Shown piece by piece: positions 33,817 through 43,858 of a DNA stretch of 64,000 nt. Under the pieces are notes generated by a model. That model worked only from the letters and a program-made list of their open reading frames with translations, made no database searches and was not told the origin of the DNA. The DNA is from an uncultured Roseibium sp. GTDB taxonomy: Bacteria > Pseudomonadota > Alphaproteobacteria > Rhizobiales > Stappiaceae. A program made the position numbers and the translations under genes. How positions within the stretch are numbered: the stretch's first letter is position 1; the number at the start of each line of letters is the position of its first letter. The DNA lies in the NCBI RefSeq assembly GCF_947496995.1, contig NZ_CANMFD010000003.1, forward strand, positions 434,001 through 498,000, given 5' to 3'.

Positions 33817-33833
33817 TGAATCAGTATTCATGT
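33817..33833. promoter_or_regulatory. Candidate TetR operator upstream of the Liv-type importer
   Basis: TGAATCAGTATTCATGT, 106 bp upstream of the binding-protein start. It differs by one base from the site at 19639-19655 in front of the TetR-led acyl-CoA operon, and contains the palindrome TGAAT-N4-ATTCA. Confidence 0.7.
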
Positions 33834-34051
33834 CAAGACGAGATACGGATCAGCCAAGCCGGGGTTTTCGACTGTACCGGTCGATCCAGACAGTGGGCGG
33901 GACCTAGCACGCAGGCTTCTCCGCACGGTGCGTGCACGCGGACAACGCCATGAACGCGTCTCTTCAGCACCTTCAGAGACAACACCCTCTCCCGACGCAT
34001 TTCGCTCTTTCCACAGCGCCGTTGGCATTTCCTACCTCTCCACCCCCCCCG

Positions 34052-34213
34052 GTCATTCCGGACAAGTGCAGCAAATGCTGCACGCCGATCCGAAATCCAG
34101 CGCATCAGCGTGAGCGGAGCGAACTCATTCTGTAGAAAAGGCCGCGCCTGTGGCGCGAAATATGTCTAGATTCCGGATCAGCGTTCGGCTGCGCCTCACT
34201 TGTCCGGAATGAC
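34052..34213. repeat. 162-bp element with perfect 17-bp inverted ends
   Basis: GTCATTCCGGACAAGTG at 34052-34068 is the exact reverse complement of CACTTGTCCGGAATGAC at 34197-34213. Just inside the left end is a perfect hairpin GTGCAGCA-AA-TGCTGCAC (34066-34083). No ORF or transposase. It looks like a non-autonomous palindromic intergenic element of the same general class as the repeats at 32347, 56741 and 58765. Confidence 0.75.
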
Positions 34214-34253
34214 GGGCACGACGGATAGTTTCAGGCCAGTGCGAAGGGCAGCC

Positions 34254-35315
<1,062 letters not shown>

Positions 35316-35340
35316 GAATTTCAATCTCCCTGGGAAATGT

Positions 35341-36141
35341 TCAGGCGGGGAACTGCCAGTCTTCGACAGCTTTCGCTATGTGGGACGCGGTGTCGAGAAG
35401 CGCCGGGCGCATCTCCATCAGCGCGTCCAGGCTTTTCCGCCGTGTGGTCGTTGTAACGGACAGCGCACCGACCGGCCGGCCGCCGGCCGACAGGATGGGC
35501 GCCGCGATGCAGATGATGCCGGGCTCATGCTCTTCCCGGTCGAAGGCCACCCCGGCCTGGCGGATTTCCTGAAGCTCCGCCCGCAGCTCCGCCTCCGTGG
35601 TCAGCGTCCCCGGCGTGTAGCGATAGAAGGACTGCTTCTGGATGACCTGCTCCAGCGCCGCCGGATCGAGAAAGGCCATCAGGGCCTTGCCGACGCCGGT
35701 GCAATAGGCGGGCCCGACCTTGCCGGCCTGCGAATACATGTCGATGGGGCTGCTGGCGTTGCGCTTGTCCACATAGAGCACCTGCCCGCTGTCCAACTGC
35801 GCCAGGTGAACGGTTTCACCGGCCAGTTCGGCAAGCGCGTTGACGAACGGCCGCGCAATCGGGGCGATCGAACTCTGCCGCCAGGCGGCATGCGCCAGCC
35901 GCACGAGACGAATGCCCAGTGTGTAGGTCTGATGGCGGTCGTCATAGGCCAGCATGCCCTGGCTCACCAGGGTCTGAAGCAGGCGGTAAAGCGTTGCCTT
36001 GGGATGGGTGCTGCCTGACAGAAGCTCGGAAAACCGGACCGGCCGTCCGACATCCGCAACCTTGTCGAGCACTTCCAGCGCCTTTCCGACCGTTCCGTCG
36101 CCGCTTCCCGGGACTGCCTGCTTGTTCACGAATTCCTCCAT
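35341..36141 (-). CDS. IclR family transcriptional regulator
   Basis: 266 residues from MEEFVNKQAVPGSG. The N-terminal winged helix has KALEVLDKVADVGRPVRFSEL and ATLYRLLQTLVSQGMLAYDD (given in part). The C-terminal effector domain includes RPFVNALAELAGETVHLAQL, VLYVDKRNASSPIDMYSQAG, CTGVGKALMAFL and APILSAGGRPVGALSVT. It is divergent from the binding-protein gene with a 106-bp gap and is transcribed with the UgpC-type ATPase. It is the obvious regulator of the galactoside locus, with a galactose-related effector as inference. Confidence 0.92.
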   Translation of the reverse strand: MEEFVNKQAVPGSGDGTVGKALEVLDKVADVGRPVRFSELLSGSTHPKATLYRLLQTLVSQGMLAYDDRHQTYTLGIRLVRLAHAAWRQSSIAPIARPFVNALAELAGETVHLAQLDSGQVLYVDKRNASSPIDMYSQAGKVGPAYCTGVGKALMAFLDPAALEQVIQKQSFYRYTPGTLTTEAELRAELQEIRQAGVAFDREEHEPGIICIAAPILSAGGRPVGALSVTTTTRRKSLDALMEMRPALLDTASHIAKAVEDWQFPA

Positions 36142-36214
36142 CCGTCCGTTTCTTTGCGCCGGACCGGTTGACAACCTAACCCGGCCAAAGCAAAGTATCA
36201 ATATACAAAACCAA

Positions 36215-36231
36215 GTTTCAAATAATGGAAC
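36215..36231. promoter_or_regulatory. Partial palindrome in the IclR/importer divergent promoter
   Basis: GTTTCAAATAATGGAAC is an imperfect dyad (GTT-x-C / G-x-AAC) sitting 17 bp before the binding-protein start and overlapping its leader. IclR regulators commonly bind such AT-rich dyads in divergent promoters. Only moderately supported. Confidence 0.4.
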
Positions 36232-36247
36232 CTATAGGGAGGACACC

Positions 36248-37507
36248 ATGCGTTCCATAATGAAGACGTCTGCTGCTGCGATTGCCATTCTGGCAGCGAC
36301 ACTTGGCGGAGCCTCCGCCGACGGTCTGACGGGCAACCTGAAAATCTTCCTCGACACATCGAACCCGGCGCCGCGCGCCACGATGGAAGAAATGATTGCC
36401 CAGTTCGGCGAAAAGAACCCGGATCTGACCATCGAAACGACGGTGATCGACCGGGAAGCCTACAAGACCCAGATCCGCAACTTCCTGACCGCCAATGCGC
36501 CGGACGTGGCCACCTGGTACGCGGCCAACCGCATGCGTCCCTATGTGGAAGCGGGCCTCTTCGAGGATGTGTCCGACCTGTGGGCGGAACCGGAAATCGC
36601 CGACAACCTGGCCTCGACCAAGGGTGCGCTGACCATCGACGGCAAGCAGTGGGGCGTGCCCTATACCTACTATCAGTGGGGCGTCTACTACCGGAAGGAC
36701 ATCTTCGACGAGTTGGGCCTGAGCGAACCGGCAACCTGGGAAGAGGAAAAGGCCAACTGCCAGAAGATCATCGATGCCGGCAAGAAGTGTTACACCATCG
36801 GCACCAAGTTCCTCTGGACCGCTGGCGGCTGGTTCGACTACCTCAACATGCGCACCAACGGCTTCGACTTCCACATGGACCTGCTCACGGGCAAGGCCTC
36901 CTGGCAGTCCGACGAAGTCCGCAAGACTTTCGCCAACTGGCGTGAGCTCATCGACATGGGCGCCTTCATCGACAACCACCAGACCTACAGCTGGCAGGAA
37001 GCCCTGCCGTTCATGGTCAAGGGCGATGCCGCCGCTTACCTGATGGGCAACTTCGCCGTCGCGCCTCTGCGTGACGCGGGCCTCACCGACGACCAGATCG
37101 ATTTCTACCAGTTCGTCGAAATCACGCCGGGCGTCGAAAAGGCGGAAGACGCGCCGACCGACACGTTCCACATTCCGGCGAACGCCGAGAACAAGGAAAA
37201 CGCCCGCGAATTCCTGAAGTTCGTGGTGTCGCCGGACGTCCAGACCCAGATCAACGACGGCAAGCATCTCGGCCAGTTGCCGGTGAACGCCAAGTCCTCG
37301 GTGGACAACGACAAGTTCCTCGTCGAGGGCTTCGAAATGCTGTCCACGAATTCCCCGGGCGGCGTCGCCCAGTTCTTCGACCGCGACGCACCGGCTGAAA
37401 TGGCAAAGGTCGCCATGGAAGGCTTGCAGGAATTCATGGTCAAGCCGGACAACCTGGACAAGATCCTGGCTCGCCTCGATCGCGCCCGCGAGCGCATCTA
37501 CAAATAG
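36248..37507 (+). CDS. Sugar ABC transporter substrate-binding protein
   Basis: 419 residues from MRSIMKTSAAAIAILAATLG, 5 nt after GGGAGG; the longer upstream reading lies antisense to the IclR gene. Signal peptide ends near ...GGASA. Family 1 binding fold: LKIFLDTSNPAPRATMEEMI, FGEKNPDLTIETTVIDREAY, NAPDVATWYAANRMRPYVEAG, YYQWGVYYRKDIFDELGL and DTFHIPANAENKENAREFLKF. It feeds the permeases downstream after an RNA hairpin. With alpha- and beta-galactosidases in the operon, the ligand is likely an alpha-galactoside or galactose-containing oligosaccharide. Confidence 0.92.
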   Translation: MRSIMKTSAAAIAILAATLGGASADGLTGNLKIFLDTSNPAPRATMEEMIAQFGEKNPDLTIETTVIDREAYKTQIRNFLTANAPDVATWYAANRMRPYVEAGLFEDVSDLWAEPEIADNLASTKGALTIDGKQWGVPYTYYQWGVYYRKDIFDELGLSEPATWEEEKANCQKIIDAGKKCYTIGTKFLWTAGGWFDYLNMRTNGFDFHMDLLTGKASWQSDEVRKTFANWRELIDMGAFIDNHQTYSWQEALPFMVKGDAAAYLMGNFAVAPLRDAGLTDDQIDFYQFVEITPGVEKAEDAPTDTFHIPANAENKENAREFLKFVVSPDVQTQINDGKHLGQLPVNAKSSVDNDKFLVEGFEMLSTNSPGGVAQFFDRDAPAEMAKVAMEGLQEFMVKPDNLDKILARLDRARERIYK

Positions 37508-37527
37508 GCTCCGCCTGACCCGGAACA

Positions 37528-37560
37528 GGACAGGGTGCCACGGCACCCTGTCCCGCTTTT
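37528..37560 (+). terminator. Intercistronic attenuator hairpin
   Basis: GGACAGGGTGCC (37528-37539) and GGCACCCTGTCC (37542-37553) form a perfect stem, followed by CGCTTTT. It lies 20 bp after the binding-protein stop and before the permease gene, the usual place for partial termination that yields excess binding protein. Confidence 0.8.
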
Positions 37561-37596
37561 CGAAGCCTTTGCCCGTTCCTCACGAAGAGCCCCAAC

Positions 37597-38514
37597 ATGG
37601 CCCAAGCGTCCGTCGCCGCATCGCGGCAGAATTCCTGGTGGCACCGTAACCAGCAGCAACTCACCCCGTGGCTGTTCCTGGCCCCCGGAATCCTGTTTTT
37701 CCTGTTTTACGTGATCTTTCCGATCTTCCAGTCCTTCAACCTGTCGCTTTTCGAATGGGACGGACTGGGCGAGGCGGAATATGTCGGGCTCTACAACTAC
37801 GAAGAACTCTACTGGGACGAGGCCTTCTACACCTCGCTGAAGAACAACGTCATCTGGCTGGTTCTGTATCTGGCCGCCATTCCGGCAGGTCTTTTCATCG
37901 CGCTGTTCCTGAACCAGACCGTGACCGGCATCCGGCTCTACAAGTCGCTCTTCTTTTTTCCCTTCGTGATCTCACAGGTCGTTGTCGGCCTGGTGTTCAC
38001 CTGGTTCTACGACCCGACGTTCGGCCTTCTCAACGTGATGCTGGGCGCGGTCGGTCTGCCGCCGATGAACGTGCTTGGCGACGAGAACTGGGTCACGGTC
38101 GGCATCATTGTCGCCGGCCTGTGGCCGCAGACCGCCTATTGCATGATCCTCTATCTCACCGGTCTCAACGCCGTCGACCCCGAGCAGATCGAAGCCGGAC
38201 GTCTAGACGGCGCCAAGGGCTGGCGCATGCTCTGGTACATCATCGTGCCACAGCTCCGCCCCGCGACCTTCATCGCCTTCGTGGTCACCATCATCGGTGC
38301 GCTGCGCTCCTTCGACCTGATTTCCGTCATGACCAACGGCGGCCCCTTCGGCTCCAGCCGGGTTCTCAGCTTCTACATGTTCGAGGTGGCGCTGTCCGAA
38401 TACGGCTTCCGCATGGGCTACGGCGCGGCCATCGCCGTGGTGCTGTTCATGATCATGCTGACCTTCATCGCCTATTTCCTCTGGACGATGTACAAGGAAG
38501 AAAGGGCGCGTTGA
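37597..38514 (+). CDS. Sugar ABC transporter permease (MalF/UgpA-like)
   Basis: 305 residues, six membrane helices starting at about residue 22 (PWLFLAPGILFFLFYVIFPI). The CUT1 pattern is clear: FPFVISQVVVGLVFTWFYDP, the EAA loop EQIEAGRLDGAKGWRMLWY, IGALRSFDLISVMTNGGPFG. Pairs with the permease that starts 1 bp after its stop. The ribosome site is weak, consistent with reading through the preceding hairpin. Confidence 0.93.
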   Translation: MAQASVAASRQNSWWHRNQQQLTPWLFLAPGILFFLFYVIFPIFQSFNLSLFEWDGLGEAEYVGLYNYEELYWDEAFYTSLKNNVIWLVLYLAAIPAGLFIALFLNQTVTGIRLYKSLFFFPFVISQVVVGLVFTWFYDPTFGLLNVMLGAVGLPPMNVLGDENWVTVGIIVAGLWPQTAYCMILYLTGLNAVDPEQIEAGRLDGAKGWRMLWYIIVPQLRPATFIAFVVTIIGALRSFDLISVMTNGGPFGSSRVLSFYMFEVALSEYGFRMGYGAAIAVVLFMIMLTFIAYFLWTMYKEERAR

Positions 38515-38515
38515 G

Positions 38516-39364
38516 ATGTTTCCCACACCGATTGCACGCACCTCGCGCACCTGGCAGATCAGCTATCAGGCCCTGCTGCCGCTGGCCATGATCCTCTGGC
38601 TGCTGCCGCTGATCGCCGTGGCGATCTTCTCCGTCAAACCGGACATCGATTTCGCCAACGCCAACTACTGGGGCTGGCCGACCTCCTTCGAAGGCTTCAC
38701 CAATTACGCGCTGGTGTTCACCGGCTCGGACATGCCGCAATATCTTTTGAACTCGTTCAAGATCACCATTCCCACGGTGATCGGCGCGGTGACGCTTTCG
38801 TGCATGACCGGCTTCGCCCTCGGCGTTTACAAGTTCAAGGCCAACATCTGGATCTTCTTCATGTTCGTGGCCGGCAACTTCGTGCCGTTCCAGATCCTGA
38901 TGGTGCCCGTGCGCGACCTCACCCTGCAGATGGGCCTCTACAACACCATCACCGGTCTGGTCCTGTTCCACATCGCCTTCCAGACAGGTTTCTGCACGCT
39001 GTTCATGCGCAACTTCATCCGCGCGCTGCCTTTCGAGCTGATCGAGGCCGCCCGGGTGGAAGGCGTCGCCGAATGGCGGATCTTCTGGTATGTGGTCCTG
39101 CCGCTGATGAAACCGGCCATCGCCGCGCTTTCCGTCCTGATCTTCACCTTCATCTGGAACGACTATTTCTGGGCCGTGGTGCTGACCCAGGGCGTCGAGA
39201 GCCAGCCGGTCACGGCGGGCATCACCTCCTTCAACGCCCAGTACCGCGCCGCCTACCACCTGATGAGCGCCGGCTCCATCGTCGCCGCCCTGCCGCCGGT
39301 CGCCATGTTCTTCCTGATGCAGCGCCACTTCATCGCCGGCCTGACGCTCGGAGCCGTCAAATGA
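38516..39364 (+). CDS. Sugar ABC transporter permease (MalG/UgpE-like)
   Basis: 282 residues with six helices. EAA loop LIEAARVEGVAEWRIFWYVV, helix FIWNDYFWAVVLTQGVESQP and the C-terminal QRHFIAGLTLGAVK typical of MalG-type permeases. The ATG follows the preceding TGA after one base, so translation is coupled. Forms the inner-membrane channel with the product of the 37597-38514 gene. Confidence 0.93.
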   Translation: MFPTPIARTSRTWQISYQALLPLAMILWLLPLIAVAIFSVKPDIDFANANYWGWPTSFEGFTNYALVFTGSDMPQYLLNSFKITIPTVIGAVTLSCMTGFALGVYKFKANIWIFFMFVAGNFVPFQILMVPVRDLTLQMGLYNTITGLVLFHIAFQTGFCTLFMRNFIRALPFELIEAARVEGVAEWRIFWYVVLPLMKPAIAALSVLIFTFIWNDYFWAVVLTQGVESQPVTAGITSFNAQYRAAYHLMSAGSIVAALPPVAMFFLMQRHFIAGLTLGAVK

Positions 39365-39412
39365 GCCGCCCATTTCGCCAACAGACGACGCAGGGCGCGG
39401 GGAGCGTGAGAA

Positions 39413-41494
39413 ATGCAGGCCACTAGGACCTGGCACCTGAGCGACACCCGCCAGAGCCTGGTTCTCGCAAGTTTCGAGGACCGCCTGCCGGAGGTCGTCT
39501 ACTGGGGGCCGCCCCTGCCGGAAAGCGAGCATATCGAGACCCTGGCCGCAGCCTCGATCATGGACGTCACCGGCGGCATGATCGACGCGAACGCTCCCAT
39601 AAGCCTCAACCCGGAAGCCTCCCGCACCTTCCCCGGCCAGACGGGCCTGACCGCCCGCGACGCCGCCGGACAGCCGCTGGCACCGTCCTTCCGTTTCGAA
39701 AGCGAGACGACGTCGGAGCACGGACACACGCTTGTCTTCACCGACAGCAACCTTGGCCTCAGCCTGAGTTTCGATCTGGCACTGACGCCGGAGACCTCGC
39801 TCCTGAAGCTTCAGACACGGCTCGACAGCGCCGACGAAATCCAGGTGGACTGGCTGGCGGCACCGGTCCTGCCCGCGCCCGCCCATCTGGACGAGATGAT
39901 CGAGTTTTCCGGCCGCTGGTGCGCCGAGTTCCTGACCCGCCGCCTGCCCTTCGCGCCGGGCGCGCGCCTGCGTGACAACCGCACCGGCCGGACGGACCAC
40001 GCGCATTTTCCCGGGCTGATCGTCTGCGGCGTAGAGACCGGCAACACCCGGGGCGAGGCCTATGCCTTTCACTACGGCTGGTCCGGCGGGCACAGGATGG
40101 TGGCCGAGGAACTCGCCGACGGGCGGCGGCAGATCCAGTTCGGCCACGCCTCCGCCAGCATGGCCAGGGGGCGGAGCTTTCAGACCGCTCCTCTCTATGC
40201 CGCCTATTCCCCGGTGGGCCTCAACGGCGCGGCGGTTCTCTTCCAGCGGCACGTTCGTGACAACATCGTCAAGGGCGCCCGCACTCCGCGCCCGGTGCAT
40301 TATAACTGCTGGGAAGCGGTCTATTTCGACCACAAGCTCGACGAACTCAAGGCCATCGCCTCCCGGGCGGCGGATCTGGGAGCCGAGCGCTTCGTCCTCG
40401 ACGACGGCTGGTTCGGCAGGCGCGACGACGACACCTCGTCTCTGGGCGACTGGGTCATCGACCGGCGCAAATACACGGACGGCCTGACCCCGCTGATCGA
40501 CCACGTCAAAGCGCTCGGCCTGGAGTTCGGCATCTGGTTCGAACCGGAAATGATCAACGAGGACAGCGACCTCTACCGCGCCCATCCCGACTGGGTGCTG
40601 GGACCTGCCGACCAGACCCGCGGCCGCCAGCAGCTTGTGCTCGACATGGCGCGCGAAGATGTCCGCGACTGTCTCCATGACCGGATTGCCGACATCCTGG
40701 CGAACAACGACATCGGCTACATCAAGTGGGACCACAACAGGGTGCTCCCGCTAGTCGACGCCGCCCAGACGGACGGTGTTTACGCGCTGCTCGACCGGCT
40801 CCGCGCCGGATTTCCGAATGTCGAGATCGAAAGCTGCTCGTCCGGCGGCGGGCGGATCGATTTCGGCATTCTGGAGCGTACCCAGCGCGTCTGGCTTTCC
40901 GACAGCAACGACGCGCTGGAGCGCCAGCGCATCCAGCATGACGCGGCTCTGTTCCTGCCGGCCTCCGTTACCGGCTCCCATGTCGGTCCGCGCCACTGCC
41001 ATACCTCCGGACGGGTGCTCGATATCGGCATCCGCGCCTGGACGGCGGCCCAGCGGCACATGGGTTTCGAGATGGATCCGCGCGAACTGACGGAGGATGA
41101 AGCAGCCACATTGCGCCAGGTGACAAGCTGGTGGAAGGCCAACCGCGACTGGATGATGCGGGCGGACATCCTGCGCCTGGACAGCTCCGATCCCGCCGTG
41201 ATCGCTGAACAGCAGCTTTCGGAAGACGGCGGCCGCTTCGCGGTTTTCGCGGCGCAGACCCGCACCTCCGACCAGATCCTGCCGCATCCGCTTCGCCTCA
41301 CCGGCCTGAACCCGGAGACGACATACAGGATTACCCTGACCAATCGGGACGATGCTTCGCGCTTGTCACGCGGCGCGCCACTGCTTAAGCAAACAGATCT
41401 TGATGCCAGCGGACAATATCTCATGTCCCACGGCCTGACACTCCCCTGGCGGTTCCCGCAGACGATCTGGGTGCTGGAAGGAAGGCGGCTCTGA
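39413..41494 (+). CDS. Alpha-galactosidase, GH36
   Basis: 693 residues, no signal peptide, so cytoplasmic. The N-terminal half is the beta-supersandwich of GH36 (ending about residue 320). The catalytic barrel has NCWEAVYFDHKLDELKAIAS, FVLDDGWFGRRDDDTSSLGDW (given in part), EPEMIN, and the nucleophile Asp440 in YIKWDHNR. The block ESCSSGGGRIDFGILER leads to WLSDSNDALERQ, whose Asp497 is a good candidate acid/base. It removes terminal alpha-galactose from imported melibiose/raffinose-type sugars. GGGGAG lies upstream of the ATG. Confidence 0.94.
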   Translation: MQATRTWHLSDTRQSLVLASFEDRLPEVVYWGPPLPESEHIETLAAASIMDVTGGMIDANAPISLNPEASRTFPGQTGLTARDAAGQPLAPSFRFESETTSEHGHTLVFTDSNLGLSLSFDLALTPETSLLKLQTRLDSADEIQVDWLAAPVLPAPAHLDEMIEFSGRWCAEFLTRRLPFAPGARLRDNRTGRTDHAHFPGLIVCGVETGNTRGEAYAFHYGWSGGHRMVAEELADGRRQIQFGHASASMARGRSFQTAPLYAAYSPVGLNGAAVLFQRHVRDNIVKGARTPRPVHYNCWEAVYFDHKLDELKAIASRAADLGAERFVLDDGWFGRRDDDTSSLGDWVIDRRKYTDGLTPLIDHVKALGLEFGIWFEPEMINEDSDLYRAHPDWVLGPADQTRGRQQLVLDMAREDVRDCLHDRIADILANNDIGYIKWDHNRVLPLVDAAQTDGVYALLDRLRAGFPNVEIESCSSGGGRIDFGILERTQRVWLSDSNDALERQRIQHDAALFLPASVTGSHVGPRHCHTSGRVLDIGIRAWTAAQRHMGFEMDPRELTEDEAATLRQVTSWWKANRDWMMRADILRLDSSDPAVIAEQQLSEDGGRFAVFAAQTRTSDQILPHPLRLTGLNPETTYRITLTNRDDASRLSRGAPLLKQTDLDASGQYLMSHGLTLPWRFPQTIWVLEGRRL

Positions 41495-41546
41495 GCCGTC
41501 TCCAGGCACCCGGTTCAAGCCGCAAGACTGAACGAAGGAAACTCAA

Positions 41547-42311
41547 ATGTACGCCAACTTTCCGGATCTCAAGGATGCATCGGTCTTCATCACCGGCGGC
41601 GGGTCCGGCATCGGCGCGGCGCTCACCGACGGTTTCCTCGCCCAGGGTGCCAAGGTCGCTTTCGTCCAGCGCTCGGATGCGTCCGCCTTCTGCGACGAGA
41701 TGCAGGAAAAACACGGACGGCGCCCCCTCTTTCTGCCCTGCGACATCACGGATATTGCCGCGCTGAAACGTGCGATGACAGAAGCGGCGGAAGCCCAGGG
41801 CGCCATCACCGTGCTGGTCAACAACGCCGCCAACGACAAACGCCACAAGACCGAAGAGGTCGATGAGGCGTTCTGGGACTGGTCCCAGGCCATCAACCTG
41901 AAATCCTATTTCTTCGCCTGCCAGCAGGTGATCGCCGGCATGCGCGCCGCCGGAGGGGGCTCGATCGTCAACTTCTCCTCGATTTCCTACATGATGGGAG
42001 GGGACGGTTTCCCGTGCTACACGACGGCAAATTCCGGCATCAACGGCATGACCCGCAGCCTGGCGCGCGAATTCGGACCGGACAACATCCGCGTCAACGC
42101 CATGGCCCCGGGCTGGGTGCTGACCCAAAAGCAAAAGGACCTCTGGGTAACGCCCGAAGGGTTGGCGGCCCATATCGACCGCCAGTGCCTCAAGGTGGAG
42201 CTTGTGCCCGAAGACATGGTGGACCCGGTGCTGTTCCTCGCCTCCCGCGCCAGCAAGGCGATGACCGGCCAGGCCCTCGTGGTCGATGGCGGAGTTGTGG
42301 TGACCGGATGA
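41547..42311 (+). CDS. SDR-family sugar dehydrogenase, probable galactose dehydrogenase, with Lys-to-Asn change
   Basis: 254 residues, classical short-chain dehydrogenase. NAD-binding TGGGSGIG at 16-23, CDIT at 65-68, NNAA at 92-95, catalytic Ser144/Ser145 in NFSSISYMM and Tyr158 in PCYTTANSG. The position of the catalytic Lys (Tyr+4) is Asn162 (codon AAT). GWVLTQKQKDLW and the C-terminal GQALVVDGG fit the sugar-dehydrogenase subgroup. Context (dgoK, dgoA, a lactonase) suggests oxidation of D-galactose to galactonolactone, the first step of the De Ley-Doudoroff route. Its stop overlaps the next ATG by 4 bp. Confidence 0.85.
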   Translation: MYANFPDLKDASVFITGGGSGIGAALTDGFLAQGAKVAFVQRSDASAFCDEMQEKHGRRPLFLPCDITDIAALKRAMTEAAEAQGAITVLVNNAANDKRHKTEEVDEAFWDWSQAINLKSYFFACQQVIAGMRAAGGGSIVNFSSISYMMGGDGFPCYTTANSGINGMTRSLAREFGPDNIRVNAMAPGWVLTQKQKDLWVTPEGLAAHIDRQCLKVELVPEDMVDPVLFLASRASKAMTGQALVVDGGVVVTG

Positions 42312-43243
42312 CACCCCAGGAAAACCCAGGACCGATGACGGCAGACTGGATCGCGGTGGATTGGGGAACAACCAATCTGCGTATCTGGGCTATCGACGGT
42401 TCAGGGAAGACAATCGCCCACCGCAGCTCCGCGAAGGGCATGGGCAAACTCGCCCCGCATGAATTCGAACCCGCGCTTCTCGACCTGACGGAGGATCTTC
42501 TTGGCAAGGACCGCAGGACGGCGGTCATCGTCTGTGGCATGGCAGGCTCCCGTCAGGGCTGGGCCGAGGCGCCGTACAAGACGACGCCCTGCCCGCCGCC
42601 CTCTATCGGGGACGCCACGCTTGTCGCCACCCGGGATACCCGGATCGAGGTGCACATCCTGCCGGGCATCAAGCAGCTCGAGCCCGCCGATGTCATGCGC
42701 GGCGAAGAAACACAGATCGCCGGGTTTCTTGCCAGTGACACCGATTTCAAGGGCCTGCTGTGCCTGCCGGGAACGCACACGAAGTGGGTGTTTCTGGACG
42801 GCGGACGGATAACCTCTTTCAGAACCTTCATGACCGGCGAACTCTTCGCGCTGCTGTCCGGCCAGTCTGTCCTGCGCCACGGCCTCTCGCAGCAAGAGAT
42901 GGACCTCGATGCCTTCACCAAGGCCGTCGGCGACATCGTGAAGAAACCGGCACAGTTCGCGGCGGAACTCTTCGGCATTCGGGCAGCGGGCCTGATCGCG
43001 GGCCTTGGTCCCGAGCAGGCCCTCGGGCGCCTGTCCGGGCTGCTCATCGGCGCGGAACTGGCCGCAGTGCATGAAGACATCGCAGACCTGCCGATCAAGA
43101 TCCTTGGCAGCGACCGCCTGGCAAGAACCTACCGGACCGCCCTGGAGAGCCTCGGCCACGACGCCGAGCTGCTGGATGCGGACACCATCACCCTGCAAGG
43201 CCTCACCCTCGCCCATTCTTCCTGTTCAAAGGTATCCTCATGA
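42308..43243 (+). CDS. dgoK: 2-dehydro-3-deoxygalactonokinase
   Basis: 311 residues from the ATGA-overlapping start at 42308; a second ATG at 42335 ([14 protein letters not shown]) is also possible. DgoK family: [18 protein letters not shown] as the phosphate-binding start, [48 protein letters not shown] and [17 protein letters not shown]. It phosphorylates 2-keto-3-deoxygalactonate with ATP, giving the substrate of the aldolase encoded next. Overlaps dgoA by 4 bp. Confidence 0.93.
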   Translation: MTPQENPGPMTADWIAVDWGTTNLRIWAIDGSGKTIAHRSSAKGMGKLAPHEFEPALLDLTEDLLGKDRRTAVIVCGMAGSRQGWAEAPYKTTPCPPPSIGDATLVATRDTRIEVHILPGIKQLEPADVMRGEETQIAGFLASDTDFKGLLCLPGTHTKWVFLDGGRITSFRTFMTGELFALLSGQSVLRHGLSQQEMDLDAFTKAVGDIVKKPAQFAAELFGIRAAGLIAGLGPEQALGRLSGLLIGAELAAVHEDIADLPIKILGSDRLARTYRTALESLGHDAELLDADTITLQGLTLAHSSCSKVSS

Positions 43244-43854
43244 GCCGCAACCTTATTGCGATCTTGCGCGGGCTGACCCCGGACGAAGCGCTGCCCGTTA
43301 CCGAATGCCTGATCGATGCCGGCATCACCCGGATAGAAGTCCCGCTCAACTCCCCGGAACCGCTGAAAAGCATCGCCGCCATGGCCGACAAGTTTTCCGA
43401 TGTAGCGGAAATCGGCGCTGGAACCGTGCTTGAGCCCGCACAGGTCCGTGACGTCAAGGCCGCCGGGGGAACGCTGATCGTTTCGCCGGATTGCAATCCG
43501 GAAGTGATCGCGACCACGAAAGCGGAAGGCATGGCCTCCTTTCCGGGCGTCATGACCCCGAGCGAATGTTTCACCGCCCTGCGTAGCGGAGCGGACGGCC
43601 TGAAGTTCTTTCCGGCATCGCTCATCGGCCCGGACGGTCTGAAGGCCATGCTTGCGGTCCTGCCGAAAGGAACCGCGACCTATGCGGTCGGTGGCGCCGG
43701 CCCCGATAATTTCGCCGACTGGATCACGGCCGGCGCCACCGGTTTCGGCATCGGTACCGCGCTTTTCAAGCCCGGCTTCACGGTTTCGGAAATAAGCGAG
43801 CGTGCGAAGAAGATCGTTGCCGCCTATGACACGGCGGTATCGGCCTGTGAGTGA
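43240..43854 (+). CDS. dgoA: 2-dehydro-3-deoxy-6-phosphogalactonate aldolase
   Basis: 204 residues, class I KDPG-type aldolase. Conserved: [32 protein letters not shown] with Glu33, [29 protein letters not shown] and the Schiff-base Lys122 in GLKFFPAS, then [11 protein letters not shown]. It splits the phosphorylated sugar acid into pyruvate and glyceraldehyde-3-phosphate. Located between dgoK and the lactonase gene in one transcript. Confidence 0.94.
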   Translation: MSRNLIAILRGLTPDEALPVTECLIDAGITRIEVPLNSPEPLKSIAAMADKFSDVAEIGAGTVLEPAQVRDVKAAGGTLIVSPDCNPEVIATTKAEGMASFPGVMTPSECFTALRSGADGLKFFPASLIGPDGLKAMLAVLPKGTATYAVGGAGPDNFADWITAGATGFGIGTALFKPGFTVSEISERAKKIVAAYDTAVSACE

Positions 43855-43858
43855 CCCC

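Larger units (their letters stand above)
33712..34253. other. Intergenic region with operator and inverted-repeat element
   Basis: 542 bp between the importer binding-protein gene and a UgpC-type ATPase gene. It contains the second TetR-type operator (33817-33833), a C8 run at 34043-34050 and a 162-bp element with perfect 17-bp ends (34052-34213). Short ORFs here have no ribosome sites or family similarity. Confidence 0.55.

Noticed and set aside
33833-34105. Open frames within the operator/repeat intergenic region
   Set aside because: They run through the inverted-repeat element and have Arg/Pro-rich shadow composition.
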